Source: Hydractinia symbiolongicarpus
Lineage: Eukaryota > Cnidaria > Hydrozoa > Anthoathecata > Hydractiniidae
Reading direction: 5' to 3'
Assembly (NCBI RefSeq): GCF_029227915.1
Contig: NC_079885.1
Span: 7,748,001-7,812,000, forward strand
Length of the DNA: 64,000 bases
The translations under genes were made by a program, and so were the position numbers. This document shows, piece after piece, positions 29,721 through 41,817 of the stretch. The notes below the pieces were generated by a model, which was given only the letters and a program-made list of their open reading frames with translations, was not told the origin of the DNA and did not search any database. How positions within the stretch are numbered: the first letter of the stretch is position 1; each line of letters begins with the position of its first letter.

Positions 29721-30320
29721 ACAAGTATGTCTTCAGTTTTTCTCCAAATACCTTTTGTATTCCATCCCTGTCATCTAACCTTACTTTAGATAATTCGCAA
29801 CCTCGTCTAGCATTAGATGTTATAGCTCTGCCTAAACATAATCTATTTAATCAACGATAATCCATGGCATCTGTTTTCTTAATTCAAAATTTCCTATCTA
29901 CCTAATTAATGCCTTTAACGCCACAGATTTATTGTGTCTTGACAACTCCTCGGGTTAATTGCAGTTCTTGTGTGCATTTACAGCTATAGCGTTGTTGACA
30001 TAGGTCTGTCAATTACTAGAATAGAGTTCTAGGAATCGTCTACAGATTGCCTTATCGCAAGGATTTTGTTTCAATGCCTGATAACGTGCGGAAGAGCATA
30101 GACCTTTTAATCGAAAACCGGTTACAAGGAATACATTTGGCTGTGCAATTTGATGAGGCTCTTTGTAACCTACAATGCAAAATATACTACTATTTATTTG
30201 TACAGTTGTTGCACTTGCAACGCCAGAAACAAGATAATCCGTATCTAACGTCTTCATATTTATCCTGTTCCTTGCATTGCACCATGACGTTGCCATACAA
30301 AAGGAGAGGATTATAGTTGG
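29721..30320. other. Gap: no clear gene
   Basis: Short frames on both strands. Minus-strand text may continue the copia-like fragment that follows, but it is too broken to assign. Confidence 0.35.
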
Positions 30321-30600
30321 GAATAACCGGTTGAGGGGCTTTTTTTCTCTGGCAGGTAACGGAAAAGACCATTTAAAAAAACTGCCGTATATTTACCTTC
30401 AGTGAAATAACATATTTTTTTCTTATGTAATGATTCTAATTCTGCGTTCATAGCTTTCATCCATTTTTCTGTAATTTATTTTCAAAGTATTTTTTAAAAT
30501 GTATTGGGAACTTTGTGTGTTGTGCACCCATTCTCCATACTGATCAGGTGGATTTCTTTTTCTTATGGACCAGTATTAGATTAAACAGAACTACATATTT
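30321..30600 (-). pseudogene. Ty1/copia polyprotein remnant
   Basis: Reading the minus strand from about 30580, KRNPPDQYGEWV (a basic, PPDRYG-like linker motif between integrase and RT in copia elements) is followed about 60 bases later by TEKWMKAMNAELESL. The latter matches the start of copia reverse transcriptases (WxxAMxxExxSL). Later RT boxes are not readable, because stop codons and frameshifts dominate. Confidence 0.4.
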
Positions 30601-31590
30601 ACGGTTTGTCTGTTATAACTCCTGGTAATGCCACAATGTCCCATAACGGTCATGTCTATTACATATTTTTATAAATAATCTAACCCAAGTAAATGTGTTT
30701 ATAAACATTTAAGAATCTTGTTCCCAAAGTTTCGTTATGGGAAATTTGTAATGTTTTGAAAACGTGCTAGTTCTTCTCTAACCTGCCGCTTTTTTGATTG
30801 TCTTCATAGGTACGTCTATGTCCTTTGCCTTGATAGTAGATGCACTCCTTGTAGAATGGGTACTAAGCGTCTTAATATCAATGCCGGCCAAGCCTAAGAA
30901 AGTTTACCTTTTAAAATTTACCTGCTTGCCAGGCAAAGTTGTTATATAGTTTAATATTAAATCAGGGTCATATATTGCAGTGTGCTTTTGGAGGAAGAAC
31001 GTAGCTTGAAAACACCCTTGATTAGTGTGCTAATGTCCTCCTTCTAACCAAAGTTTGTTCCTGCATCCTTTGGCAGCTGACAGGGCTGACCTTGCTGCTG
31101 CGATGTTTTCTACGTGGAAAAGGGAAGCAAGGAAGTTTATACCTTGTTTATGACTAGCCCTATAAGGTTCTGAGATTTTTTTATTTTTACAAAACTTCAG
31201 TCATTTTTTTTAGATACAGATTATAGCTGGATTGGGTTTTTCTGACCAAGATGCAGTGAGCAGCTGTTTAAGATCGTCAGACCATGACTGATTTTGTCCC
31301 CCTGAGACAATTGCTATCCGACTTAGATTTGGGTGCAGTGGATGAAGGATACTTGGGTGTTGTGGAATAGGTCCATTCTAGGTGAAACAAGAATTTCTTT
31401 AATGATTAGTTCAGAATACCATGTGAATCATGGTTGGTTAGACCAGTCCGGAACTACCGGGATACCTACTGCCTGATCACTATGGATCTTTTGAATTACC
31501 TGGGGAAGGCGGGCGAAGAGTGCAAAGGCATAAAACGAGATAATGTGCCAATCCTCAGTAAACAAGTTTTATTTATTTTACTCGCAACGA
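30601..31590. other. Gap: no gene seen
   Basis: No recognisable coding or repeat structure in this AT-rich stretch. Confidence 0.35.
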
Positions 31591-31703
31591 GATTTGTTTC
31601 TGGACGGAGATTGGAGGAAATGGACATTATTGAAAGAACTGAAGGTCTCACTGACTGGGTGTCACCGGTAATAGCAACACCAAAGAAGGACAATGACATA
31701 TGA
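31591..31703 (+). pseudogene. Ty3/gypsy RT N-terminal fragment
   Basis: The plus-strand text EEMDIIERTEGLTDWVSPVI then TPKKD matches the first conserved block of Ty3/gypsy reverse transcriptases. It covers about 30 residues and ends at the tandem repeat starting at 31693. It points in the opposite direction to the integrase that follows, so the two are not parts of one intact element. Confidence 0.55.
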
Positions 31704-31743
31704 TATGAGATATGAGACAATGACATATGATATGAGATATGAG
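31690..31743. repeat. Two-unit tandem repeat of CATATGATATGAGATATGAG
   Basis: The unit ACAATGACATATGATATGAGATATGAG occurs twice in direct succession at the junction between the plus-strand gypsy RT piece and the minus-strand integrase piece. It may mark the repair or insertion site that joined them. Confidence 0.6.
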
Positions 31744-31766
31744 AAGAGCCAACTAAGCAATTCAGA

Positions 31767-32565
31767 GAGAAAGGCATTCAATACCCACACTGAAACCACC
31801 TTATCATCGTCTTCCCGCGGAACATAGGTCTTCGCTTCTGCTTCCTGAAGTTTCTTCACCTGTGACGCATTCCTCAACAACTCACTCCCATCTTCGCCCT
31901 TTATCACGAATCCTGTACCTTTCCTATTTACCACAAAGTAATTCTTTTTATTGAATGTAGTAGTCAGTTTGTTTTCTTCCTTTTGTTTCAATAAAACTAC
32001 ATCACCCTTTTCAATTTCGGATAGTTTAGTTTTTTTAACCTTGTTGTACTCTTTTACCATTTTCTTTTTGTTTTATTGGTCTTTTGCTTTGACGTTATCA
32101 TGTTCCTGACCTTTTAATGGTTGCGAAACTTGTGGCAGTTTTGTTTGAATTTCGCGATTGAACAACAATTTGGCAGGTGATTCTCCCGTAGTTGAATGAG
32201 GCGTACTGCGATAATCCAATAAAAATCTTGTAACAGCATGTCGCCAGTTCTTTCCTTAAGCATGTGCTGTTTTGATCTTTTTCAAAAGAGTTCGGTTTAA
32301 TCGTTCGACTTTTGCATTTCCCCTTGGCCAGTACGGTTGAGATTTTGTATGAGTTATCCCATTCAATTTGCAAAATTCTTTAACTTCATCCGAAACAAAA
32401 TTGGAACCATGGTCGGTTGTCAAGACTTCTTGGATACCATTGCAAGGAAGAAAGAAAATAATTTACAACAAACGATGCAATTTTTCGTAGCGGTTTTATT
32501 ACTCCGGCTGTTATTTTCACCGGCAGCCTACCGTAATTCAGGAGTTTGCTTACTCTCTTACAGAG
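31767..32565 (-). pseudogene. Ty3/gypsy integrase core and C-terminal domain
   Basis: On the minus strand the catalytic-core text TDHGSNFVSDEVKEFCKLNG is followed by SQPYWPRGNAKVERLN (catalytic Asp region and Glu). The C-terminal domain then shows KGDVVLLKQK and NYFVVNRKGTGFVIKGEDG. There is a frameshift between the two parts near 32100 and 32260. Upstream on this strand the gene is interrupted by a 0.44-kb UTR-only copy of the RT-RLE-USP family, and it continues at 33004. Confidence 0.65.
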
Positions 32566-33003
32566 TAATTAAAAGCAGCTAAGCAAGGGGGTTTGACAAT
32601 CTGTCTAGTCTTTGGGTGTGACGACCCCACTTTTAACCCCAGTCCATTAGGGAGATCAAGTTTGCTCACTTTGTCTACAGGGTTAACGAGCCACATATGG
32701 AAAGCTACGGCCAGGTTCACAAGTCCTGGCGCATGGGTGGTTGTCTGCTCTTATTTATAGTTTTATATTTATTTGTTTCTTTCTATGTCGTATAGCAATT
32801 TGTAACTGTCAGTAGGTGTTTGTGATGTAATGTTTATAGAGGGTCTTTAGTTCAGTTACCTTGATTCTGCAGACTATCCTTGTAAAAAGGAAGATCTTGC
32901 ACTGAATATAGATCTCTAGAGGGTGTAACCTCTACAATTCAAAAACAAAAGAGTCAGTAGACTAGTTCCATCATTACAGCTTGCTGTTTTGTTATCTCAC
33001 AAT
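32566..33003 (+). mobile_element. A-class 3'-UTR-only copy inserted in the gypsy integrase
   Basis: It starts near AGCTAAGCAAGGGGGTTTGA and ends TTGCTGTTTTGTTATCTCACAATCA. It has the GGGT/ACCC hairpin, GCCAGG/CCTGGC, CTAGAGGGTGTAACCTCTA and the terminal hairpin ACAGC-TT-GCTGT (32976-32987). Both flanks are gypsy integrase read on the minus strand, so the ends of the inserted element can be placed within a few bases. No coding sequence; length about 440 bases. Confidence 0.65.
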
Positions 33004-33720
33004 CAATCAATGACAGTTAATATACTCTCTCCAGTTGGAAATGGACCAAGTAGATCAAAATGGAAGATTTGCCACGGTCCTTTCGGCATAACTGTAGGCC
33101 TGAATGGTTCGTATTGTGTTTTATCAACTACCAACTGGCATGGTAGGCATGTACTAATAGTACTTTCAACATTTATTCATGGTCGGCCACCAAACTTTTA
33201 TTCTTTGAGGTTGTTTTGTTTTAACAGTGCCCATATGATTTCCATGTACAATATTCAATGTTTTTTTCTTTCAGCAAAATGTTCTCAGAAATACACAACA
33301 CAAATCTGATTTTACTCTGCAGATATAGTTCTGAATCTTGTTTCGGCTTTTTTTTTATCAATCCCTGTTGAATTAAAGTTTTAACGGATTGCAATGCCTC
33401 ATCTTCTCTTGTGGCTATTTCAATTTTGCCAGTGTTACTGCAGCAGGTATTGCATTTATAATAACAAAATTCAAATATTCCTCGGTTTCACACCGTGTTT
33501 TAGTAATTTTAACTTCTAACACAATTCGCGATATGGCATCTGAGGGATTTTGTGCCCCTGACTTGTATTTGATCCGGAACTTGAATGGTTGTAATCTCAG
33601 CACCCACCGCTCCAGTCTGTCAGATGGTTTTGATTTCGGTTGATGATCGGTGTACAACTCGAATTCTGTTCCAATTAAATATCGATGAAACCGTTCACAA
33701 CTCCAAACTATTGCCAAACG
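33004..33720 (-). pseudogene. Ty3/gypsy RNase H and integrase N-terminal part
   Basis: The RNase H end reads AIVWSCERFHRYLIG, then TDHQP, then RWVLRLQPFKFRIKYKSG and NPSDAISR on the minus strand (33717-33415). It is followed downstream on that strand by a zinc-domain remnant with WWPTMN and by PWQIFHFDLLGPFPTG, the start of the integrase core. The piece ends at 33720, where copy D of the RLE-type element begins. The RT and protease of this gypsy copy are not seen on the far side. Confidence 0.6.
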
Positions 33721-33729
33721 TTAAAACCT

Positions 33730-36330
33730 CATACTTTGGGGTAAAATGAATGACACATGTTGGAGCAAATTGGACAGTGCTGTGCATAGTAAGTTAAATA
33801 CTTGTAACCATCTATCCATTACTGAGAAAGTAAAAACACTTGAAACCTTGATTTATAAAGAAGGTTCAAAAATATTTAGCTGTCAATCTTTAAAACAAAC
33901 CAAAAACTCTCCAATATTAACAGGCGTACAATTCGTTCTATAAATTTAGTGAAGCGGAAGAATATTATTCTTGGGCAGATTTCTTCGTCATCCATCGAGG
34001 AAGAAATATCTGCCTTGCGACAACTTTTACATCAAGTTAGAATAAAAATTAGGGTAATGCGTCGAGGTAAAAAACGAAGGAGAAGAAATATTAGTTTTAA
34101 AAATGCCCAAAGTTATTCAGGAAGGATCCCTACCAAGCAGGAAAACACCTACTCAACCCTAAATCTTATGTTCATCTTTGTGTCGAACAGTCTATTTTGG
34201 ACAACCACAAATATGCAACTTGAGTGACGATCTTCACGACTCTTTTCTGCCAGTTCTGCTAGGTCTTCCACTACCTCCGCAAATCAAAAAACCTTTCTCA
34301 TCTTCAACTTTCAAATTTTCTGACTTTGCGAGTGTTTTACATAGACTTATAAAAGCTTCGGCCTGAACAGCATATCGTACAAAGTGTACAAAAAATGTAC
34401 AAAGATTTAATCCTTCTTGTTTCATGTATTCAAATGTTGTTTAAAGAATTGTAGTCTCCCTATCTAATGGCGTCATGCCCAAGAAATTTGCTTACCTAAA
34501 TCAAAAACTCCTACGTCGACCAACCTAAAACACTTTTGACCTATAGCTTTTCTTAATGTGGAAGGTAAATTATTTTTTAGTATTCTGTCAAAGTGTCTGG
34601 AAACGCATATCATCCACAACAACAAGTTAATTAATATTTCCATGTAAAAAGGGTGCATAGAGAAAGTTCCTGTCTGTGGGGAACACATGTCATCGATTTG
34701 GACAGCCTTGAAAGATGCACGCTCGGAAAAAGCTGACCTTGCCACCATTTGGTTAGATATAGCAAGTGCGTATCCATCAATTCCGCACAGATAATTCTTT
34801 TTTGCTCTGGAAAAATATGGCATAATTCTACTCTGGTCTCTACAGCAAATCATTTTCTAAATCTGCTCCAAGCTAGTGGTACCAACACCTTAAAAGGCAT
34901 CTTTGCAGGTTGTACATTGTCCATCAATCTGTTCCTGTCTGGTATAAATGTTGTCTTAGAATATACACTGGCAACATCAGTCTCTTGCTACATTATATCA
35001 GCCAAAGTTTCCCTACCTCTTATAAGATCTTTCATGGACGGCATTAACCTTATGTTCTTCACTTGCTGGCACAAAGATACTACTTGACAGGTGTGTCACA
35101 GCTCTTTTCTGGGCATAAATAGACTTCCGTGCAGAAAAATCCCGCAGTTTCGTCATCAATACCGGTAGATCGATCAATTAACAGCGCACCCTTTAGCGTT
35201 ATTAGACCTGGCAACAAAACTGACTTTTTTCCCTTTATTTCGTCTATTCATAATAAACCTGTACGTTTTTAGGAAGGATGGATTATCGACGGTTCCATTG
35301 TTCCATTGCTCCATTTCTGACAGAAAGTGAATCGACGAACTTAAAGAAAAACTCATTAATAGACTGTCTGTTATTGACAAGTCCCTGTACACCGGTCCCC
35401 AAAAACTTTGGATCCTGCAACACCTTTTAATTCCAAGAATTCAATGGCCACTTTTAATATATGAAGTTTCCATCTCAACTGCTGCCCGTCTTGAACAAAA
35501 CGTCTCACGTTTTATTCATAAATGGTTAAATTTGCACCACTCCATTACCAACATAAGCTTATATGCCGAATCATCCCCATGTCTTTTACCCATAAAGAGT
35601 CTCACTTCCATTTTAAAATCTGCAAAAATTAGCGGTCACTTACTATTGCGCCTTTTGAAAGATCCCATTCTGTCTGCATTTAATCCTACTGTAAAGGCTG
35701 ACACCTGGCGAGCGATAAAGCAGTGGAGACGGTTGTAAATGAATTAAATTACAAAGCGATGAAAGGTCCCATCCAATTTGGAAAGGCCGGAATTGAAGTT
35801 GCGAAGAGAGACGTTATATTCCAGGAAAGACATCTAGCTACCCCGCAAAACCTTTTATCTTCCTTTTTCCAATCTACATATGATGTCTTATCATCCCCGA
35901 ATAATCTAAAACGTTGGAAAATAGTTACGAAGTCATCTTGTTTTTTGTGCCATAAGAAATCTGCACCTCTGCTCACATTCTGAGTGCATGTAAAATAACC
36001 TCTAGTTCAGGGAAGATATACGTTAAGGCTTATGCTTATGTTAGTCCCAAATCAAAGACAAAGGTTACAGGTATATTGCATCTCACCAACGATTGGGTAG
36101 TTGTTGGTGACATTAGTCCAAACTTTATTTTCCAGGCCACATTGCTGTGTCGCAAGTGAGACCTGATATAGTTATCTTTTCAAATAAGCTTAAACGAGTT
36201 ATAATTATCAACCTGACTTGCCCTTGCGAAAAAAATATAAACTATTTGCACTCCACCAAAGTCGCTAAATATTCTTGCTTGGTTAACGTAATTCTGTCCA
36301 GTGGTTGGCAAGTTAACTTGTTGTTCTCTC
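33730..36330 (+). pseudogene. Copy D: N-terminal region, RT and RLE of the RT-RLE-USP family, no USP
   Basis: This copy shows the N-terminal half that copy A lost: CWSKLDSAVHSKL (33750), KDPYQAGKHLLNPKSYV, then PLPPQIKKPFSSS (34270), an RT start with RPIALLNVEGKL-like text, and VCGEHMSSIWTALKDARS (34670-34705). DLATIWLDIASAYPSIPH follows at 34740, with FMDG in place of FMDD (35030), then SITNISLYAESSPC, CFLCHKKSA, and RPDIVIFSNKLKRVIIINLT. The RLE Glu is Asn. Similarity stops at about 36320, before any USP, where a minus-strand LINE ORF1 begins. Many stops and shifts. Confidence 0.7.
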
Positions 36331-37001
36331 TATGAACCTTTTGTTTTATCAATGTTTTATAACTTACTTTCGCTTTCCTAATTGTTAATTTGCATTGGGA
36401 GAAATCTTCGTTGACATAAACGGGTTCCTTACCTTGCACATATTTTGAACGTATGATTGCAAACTGTCTGTCTTAGTCCTTGTAATATAAAAATTTTGCT
36501 ACAATTGTTCTTTTCTTGCCTGCCTCTTTTTTCCAGTTCTATGAGCGCATTTGATAGGTAAATCTGTTTTTATACCAAGCCTGGTTGTTATAACGTTTGG
36601 AATTTTATTTTCACTGTCTTCCCATGTTTCGTTCTCGGATTCCGCCACATTTTTAAATCTCAGATTGTTTCTCTTGTTTCTGTCTTCCAACTCCGACATC
36701 TTCTCGTGCAGCATATCTATATGTTCGTGATGCGTATTACCAAGTTCTTTGATTTTATTTTTTACGACTTCAATGATGTCCTTGGTAATATCGAGATTTT
36801 TACTCCTTATCTCATTGCGAATTTCTTTTAGGTTTCGTTCAAATATTTCCTCTTGCAGCTTTATAAAGCTTACAATGGTCTGTTGTTGAGCTTTTAACCT
36901 AACTTAGACTTGCTCAGACGTAAACTTACTGTTTGTTCTTCAAGGATAGATTCATCTTCTTGTTTGTTTGAAGATCGTGTTTCGGAACGATTTCCACTCA
37001 T
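36325..37001 (-). pseudogene. LINE ORF1-type protein, broken
   Basis: The frame starts MSGNRSETRSSNKQEDE at 37001. After a coiled-coil-like region it has LEDRNKRNNLRFKNV, NETWEDSENKI, LGIKTDLPIKCAHRTGK and, near 36420-36330, GKEPVYVNEDFS. This series is typical of L1/CR1-type ORF1 proteins (coiled coil, RNA-binding domain), which chaperone LINE RNA. Frameshifts near 36720-36900 and 36490 break it. No ORF2 follows; the element is cut where copy D begins. Confidence 0.6.
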
Positions 37002-38076
37002 ATTATGTAATTTATAAGCATTTAAATATTATATGTATAAAATTGTATAAAGTAATAAAGGTGTGTTCTGAGAAACAATCACGTCTTCACTTGAGCAGAC
37101 AGTGAGTCGTGGGTGACCAGTGCAACACATTTGGACAAAGGTCTTTTTGCCAAAATTTTTGAACAGGTTAGCAGCATCAAAATCGATATTTCGCTAAAAG
37201 AAAAACTATTGGTTTGACTTTTACAAAAAGAAGAGAAAAGATGTAGCCAATGTTTTTGAAAACACTGTTGTTTCACATGAATTCTCATTAAGGCAAAGCC
37301 AGACTAGTTTTGAAATTAATAAAAAGGAAAAAAAGTGCATCTCACCGTCACATGTAGCTGCGCAACTTATTTTCTCCACCAAATACAATCAATATGAAGC
37401 TAAGGGGGTTGCAATCTGATGATTTTCGCTGCATTTTTAGATAAATGCTGTTGAAAACAGAGGTAAACATCCAACTCAGTTAAACGCTTGAAGTCATAAA
37501 TCATCTACATGAACAAAAAAAGCCTAATTATTCTATTGGCACACCGTGAAAAAAGCAAATCATCAACCCTGATGAACAAATAGAAAAAATCCTTTCATGA
37601 AAAATTAATTGAACTGTTTTGCAAAAGATAATACTTTCAACTTGTTGCACATAAGATAAGGTATATCATCAACAATAAAAAAGATCTCCACTGTTATTTA
37701 TAACGCCACGCGCTTCACTGATAGTCTCACCAAAAATCGAATATTTTCCATTGATAAAATTAAACTACTTCCATAGCAAATAAAAATAAAAATCTTTTTT
37801 GTGTTCTAAATACATTAGCATTTGGTGGTGTACAGCAATAGATTTGCATCAATTCATTGTTTTTCGTAATGCAGCTACACAAGACTTCAAGTAGCCATTT
37901 TTTTGTTTAAACCGCAACGTCTTGACAAGGGGACCAAATAGAGGAAAGTTCATTGGATAGTGAGTAATAAAATGTGATTAAGAATTGATTGAGTCATCTG
38001 ATCTCCCTCATTAAAAGATGTTGCCACAGCCTTATAACTATATCTAGAACAATAATAAAGCACATTCATGCAGCAT
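37002..38076. other. Gap: no gene seen
   Basis: AT-rich, no motif or repeat recognised before the ISL2EU element. Confidence 0.4.
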
Positions 38077-38361
38077 ACGCCATTTCGGAATTAGCGCAGC
38101 CATATTTAATTTTTCCGCAAGTGGTGCAAGTTGAACAATGAACCCGACGGACTAACATAGTGAACAACCATTTTAGTGAGATTTAAATGAGATATCAAGG
38201 TGAACACACGTGTAAACAAAGATTTTGATTATTGTTTTGGAAAATTTTGACTTGAAACGGCATTGGACTATCTTCTTGGACAACGATTTAACTGTAAATA
38301 ATTATTGGATTGATACGAACTTGTGTAGCAAGATATTTTCGTTTGGATCAAACTTTTAAAG

Positions 38362-39858
38362 ATGGGTAAACACACCCGTTGTGTCATAGGCGTGTGCGAT
38401 AATGACAACAGATATCAAGAACGTATGATTAAATACAGTAATGTTAAGGGAAACATAGTCATGCACAGTTTGCCCAAAGACAAGGATGTTAGAGCTGCTG
38501 GGTTCACCAGATATTAAAAGGAAGGAAAGACATTACATCTGAAAAGAACCTTCCTAAAAACCACCATGTTTGTTCAATTCATTTTTTTCATGGCAAACCC
38601 ACAAAAGAAAATCCAACATTGTTTTTGACCGTTAGCACAAACACATTACCAACACCAAAATCCAGAAGTCCACATAAACGTAGTGCTTCAGAATGTCAAA
38701 AAAAACACTGAAATTAAGAAAAAAATGTTTGAAATTGGATCACCCTTTGAAGAGCATTCTTATTGTGCATTAAATCCAGAAGGAAGTTTAAATGACATTG
38801 GCTCATTAACAAAGGATATTGGTTGTAACACAGAGGATCAAGAACCAGAGCCCATACCTGTTCAGTTTGCACATATTACGCTTGAGTGTGATGTGTGTAC
38901 CTTCACAGGTCTTGAAGGCCCTGAAATGTTTAAAGCCATTTTTGACTTGCTGAAGCCAAAGGCAGCTATAATGAATTTTTGGGATGGTCAAAAAAAAACT
39001 CTACGTCTCCGAAAAAGAGCATCCTCTGTCGAACTTGCCCAGTCATTGTTGGCATCACCTGACTTCAACATTGATCCAGTACTTTTGCCTATTACAAAGT
39101 CTGGACCAAAGAGAAAGCTTTCTCTTGAACAAGAAATGTTGCTGACCCTAATGAAACTAAGGATGAATCTTTTAAATGATGATTTGGCACATAGATTTCA
39201 AATTTCAAGTGGAAAAGTATCACAAATTTTTATTACATGGATTAAACTAATGTCCAAAGAATTATCTACCCTTATAATATGGCCGTCAAGAAGTCAAATA
39301 AGAGCGACATTACCTGAATGTTTTAGAAAGTTGTTTCCGAAAACAAGAACTATCATTGATTGTTCTGAGGTATTTATGGACACTCCAAGTTCCTTAGAAG
39401 TGCAGGCTTGTTTATGGAGTGATTACAAACACCATTGTACAGTTAAGTTTCTAGTGTGCATTACTCCAAATGTTACAGTGTCCTGGATATCTTCATTATA
39501 TGGTGGAAGGAGTTCGGACATTCATATTGTAAGGGACTCCGGATTTTTAAAATTGCTTGAACCTTTTGACCAAGTAATGGCAGACCGTGGATTTAAGATC
39601 AAAACCGACTTAGCCTTGCAGCAGTGCACATTGAGTATACCCACTAGTGCAGCAAAAGGAAATCAAATGGTTGCTAAGAATGTTACCAATACATCCAACT
39701 TAGCTAATGTACGTATATACGTTGAGCAAGCTATCAAAAGAATGAAAGAATTTCGAATGTTAAAACACCAACAGCGTCTTTTGTATTTGCCAATTATGAA
39801 TGACATTTTACGGGTAATAAGTGCATTTGGTAATTTAAAACGACCTTTAGCAGAGTAG
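38362..39858 (+). pseudogene. THAP - DDE (DDE_Tnp_4) transposase of the ISL2EU element
   Basis: The reading starts MGKHTRCVIGVCDNDN at 38362, with THAP-type Cys pair CVIGVC, continues to KDVRA, shifts frame near 38492-38500, and resumes with the distal THAP text HVCSIHFFHGKPTKENP. A second shift lies at the A8 run near 38698-38706. From 38683 the frame is intact for 391 codons. It contains a helix-turn-helix-like segment (LAHRFQISSGKVSQIF, about 168-183), then DCSEVF (Asp226), GGRSSDIHI, ADRGF (Asp301) and VEQAIKR (Glu348), the DDE triad of PIF/Harbinger-like enzymes. The THAP finger normally binds the TIR. The two frameshifts make this copy non-functional as annotated. Confidence 0.8.
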
Positions 39859-39943
39859 TATAACACGTATTATTTACAAAAGTTATATATATATATACTA
39901 TGCATCCACTAATGACAACAAGCATTTTGAACAAAGTCATTCG

Positions 39944-41817
39944 TTAGTGTCTGTTTCGCTTGTTATGTTTTCGCATTTGTAGTGAAACCATGCAGCACAA
40001 AAAATCACACTGAATACTACTAAGTTCTCTTTCTTCGTTTTCATTAATTTGGCATTCTTCTAACAGTACATTGTCACAGCTGCCACAATATGTTAGGGGC
40101 TTAAATTCAAGAAGTGCTGGACAAACAAACGACTTGTAAAATATTTCCAGATTTGTTTTCACGTTTTTCCAGTGTTTCTCATCAAATGTTACAATCTCCA
40201 TAAAGAGTTCTTTGTTTGTCCACACAATAAAGTAACATTTCTCTATGTTTGCAATTGCCATTTGAGAAATAGTTTGAGTATAGTATTTCCGTGTTTTTGA
40301 CAACTTTATAGTATCATCTTTTGTTGCTAAGAATTGACATTCCTTAGCACCTTCTGTAATTGTTTTATTTCTTATTGTATATGGACATTTTATTTCAATT
40401 AATGCTGTACCATGACACTTGCATGTTGCAATACCATCTGGGGATGCAACTATATACGATTCTTTCAAAAGAAAAAGTCCACACTTTTGAACTTTTAATT
40501 CAACATGATTTGATATTTCCTTTGCATAAAATGATTTTAATGCTGTACTTTCATTTTCATTGCCCCATTTTATTGCCTGACTTACTAATGCTGGTCCTCC
40601 AAAAATTGTTTTTGCAACAGGTGGTGTTGTTTTTGGTTTTATTGCTTCTGTTGCTCTTACCACACTGTTTATTTTTGTAAAAATATCATGATGCTTTGAC
40701 GCTGTAAGCCTTCCAAGACGCATTTGATACCACAGTGACTGTTCTGCCCCCTTGTAGCTTTCTCAACAGTTTTAATAATTTTTTCATTAAGTCTCAATTC
40801 GTTCAGCAATAACTGTGTCGCTTCCTGTTCTGTATTTAGCTTTTTTGCAAGCACCCTTTCTTTTACGTTGTGCACAATTGTGTTAGAAAAATCACTCAAA
40901 ACTGTCGTACAAAGTGTCTCAATGGACTTAAACAGTACAGCGTCTCTATTAATCGCCTGCACTTTTCTTAAAAATTGTGATATATTATTAGTGTCAATTT
41001 CCCTTTGTGATTCAATTCTTGGATCGAAAGCTTCTAATTCTTTCATTCGCGTTTCTTCACGAGGAGTTTTGTCAATTTCATTTGATGTGGCTAGTTTTTT
41101 TCGATCAAATAATTCAGAAATTCTCTTTGGTACAATTTCTTTTTTGGTCCCTTGATTCCAAGCACAAGCTTGCTCAGTACATGTAGGGTTGCATAATCCT
41201 TTTGTGTTTGCATAATCAACCTTATAAAGGCAAGCAATAACATGGTTGCAGGTTTCATATGTACCAGCCATGCATGAGCACCAAGCTGACACAATCTCGC
41301 TACCTTTGTCATCTTTTCGTTTTATTGCTATCCACAATTCTTTTGTATCACTCATACTTTGTGATGCTGTGACAGTACAATACAGAAAAATAAAACCTTT
41401 TTTATCTCTGGTTCGTGTATATATATATATAGGTCCTACAAACCCACTGTCCCAATATGAGTAGCCTTTTTGGTCTTTATAACGGCCAGTGTAATCTTTG
41501 TCCGTCATTTTTTTGTAAAATATATGCAAATATATTTCCTAATGTAACAACTTTATAATATCGTCTATTCTTTTGTCCTGTTTAATCTCTCTTGGATCTA
41601 CCAATTCATGTTTTGAAAGCATATTATAATCCCTTCTCAGCTTTATTTGTTGTTCTTCTGAGGAAGCTATTATGTCCATTTTTAATTCAAAGACTGCAAA
41701 TGCACGTGCCACAAGCTCAACCTTTCTCCCAGAAGTGTTCAAACCTCGAACAGATAAATAGTCGGTTAAATGCTTCACAGAGAGTTTGAGAAAGTCCTCA
41801 TACTTTTCTAAGGGCAT
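39944..41817 (-). pseudogene. SAP - SWIM - YqaJ nuclease protein of the ISL2EU element
   Basis: Starting MPLEKYEDFLKLS at 41817, the first 92 codons hold a SAP-like motif (LSVKHLTDYLSVRGL, then GRKVELVARAF). A TAG near 41540 interrupts, but the frame continues with YSYWDSGFVG, the SWIM finger CSCMAGTYETCNH and a basic coiled region. After a shift at the G5 run near 40750, the YqaJ domain follows: MRLGRLTASK, WGNENESTAL, SPDGIATC, ALIEIKCPY, then ISQMAIAN, giving the E / PD / ExK residues of the lambda-exonuclease fold. The gene ends at 39944, converging on the transposase with only 85 bases between. SAP and SWIM are DNA-binding modules, which fits a role at transposon ends (inference). Confidence 0.8.

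Noticed and set aside
29179-29721. 180-aa plus-strand open frame
   Set aside because: No motif. The minus strand of the same bases gives recombinase-like text, so this is its shadow.
40360-40680. 106-aa hydrophobic plus-strand frame as a membrane protein
   Set aside because: It is antisense to the YqaJ coding sequence; the leucine-rich look comes from the complement of Lys/Glu codons.
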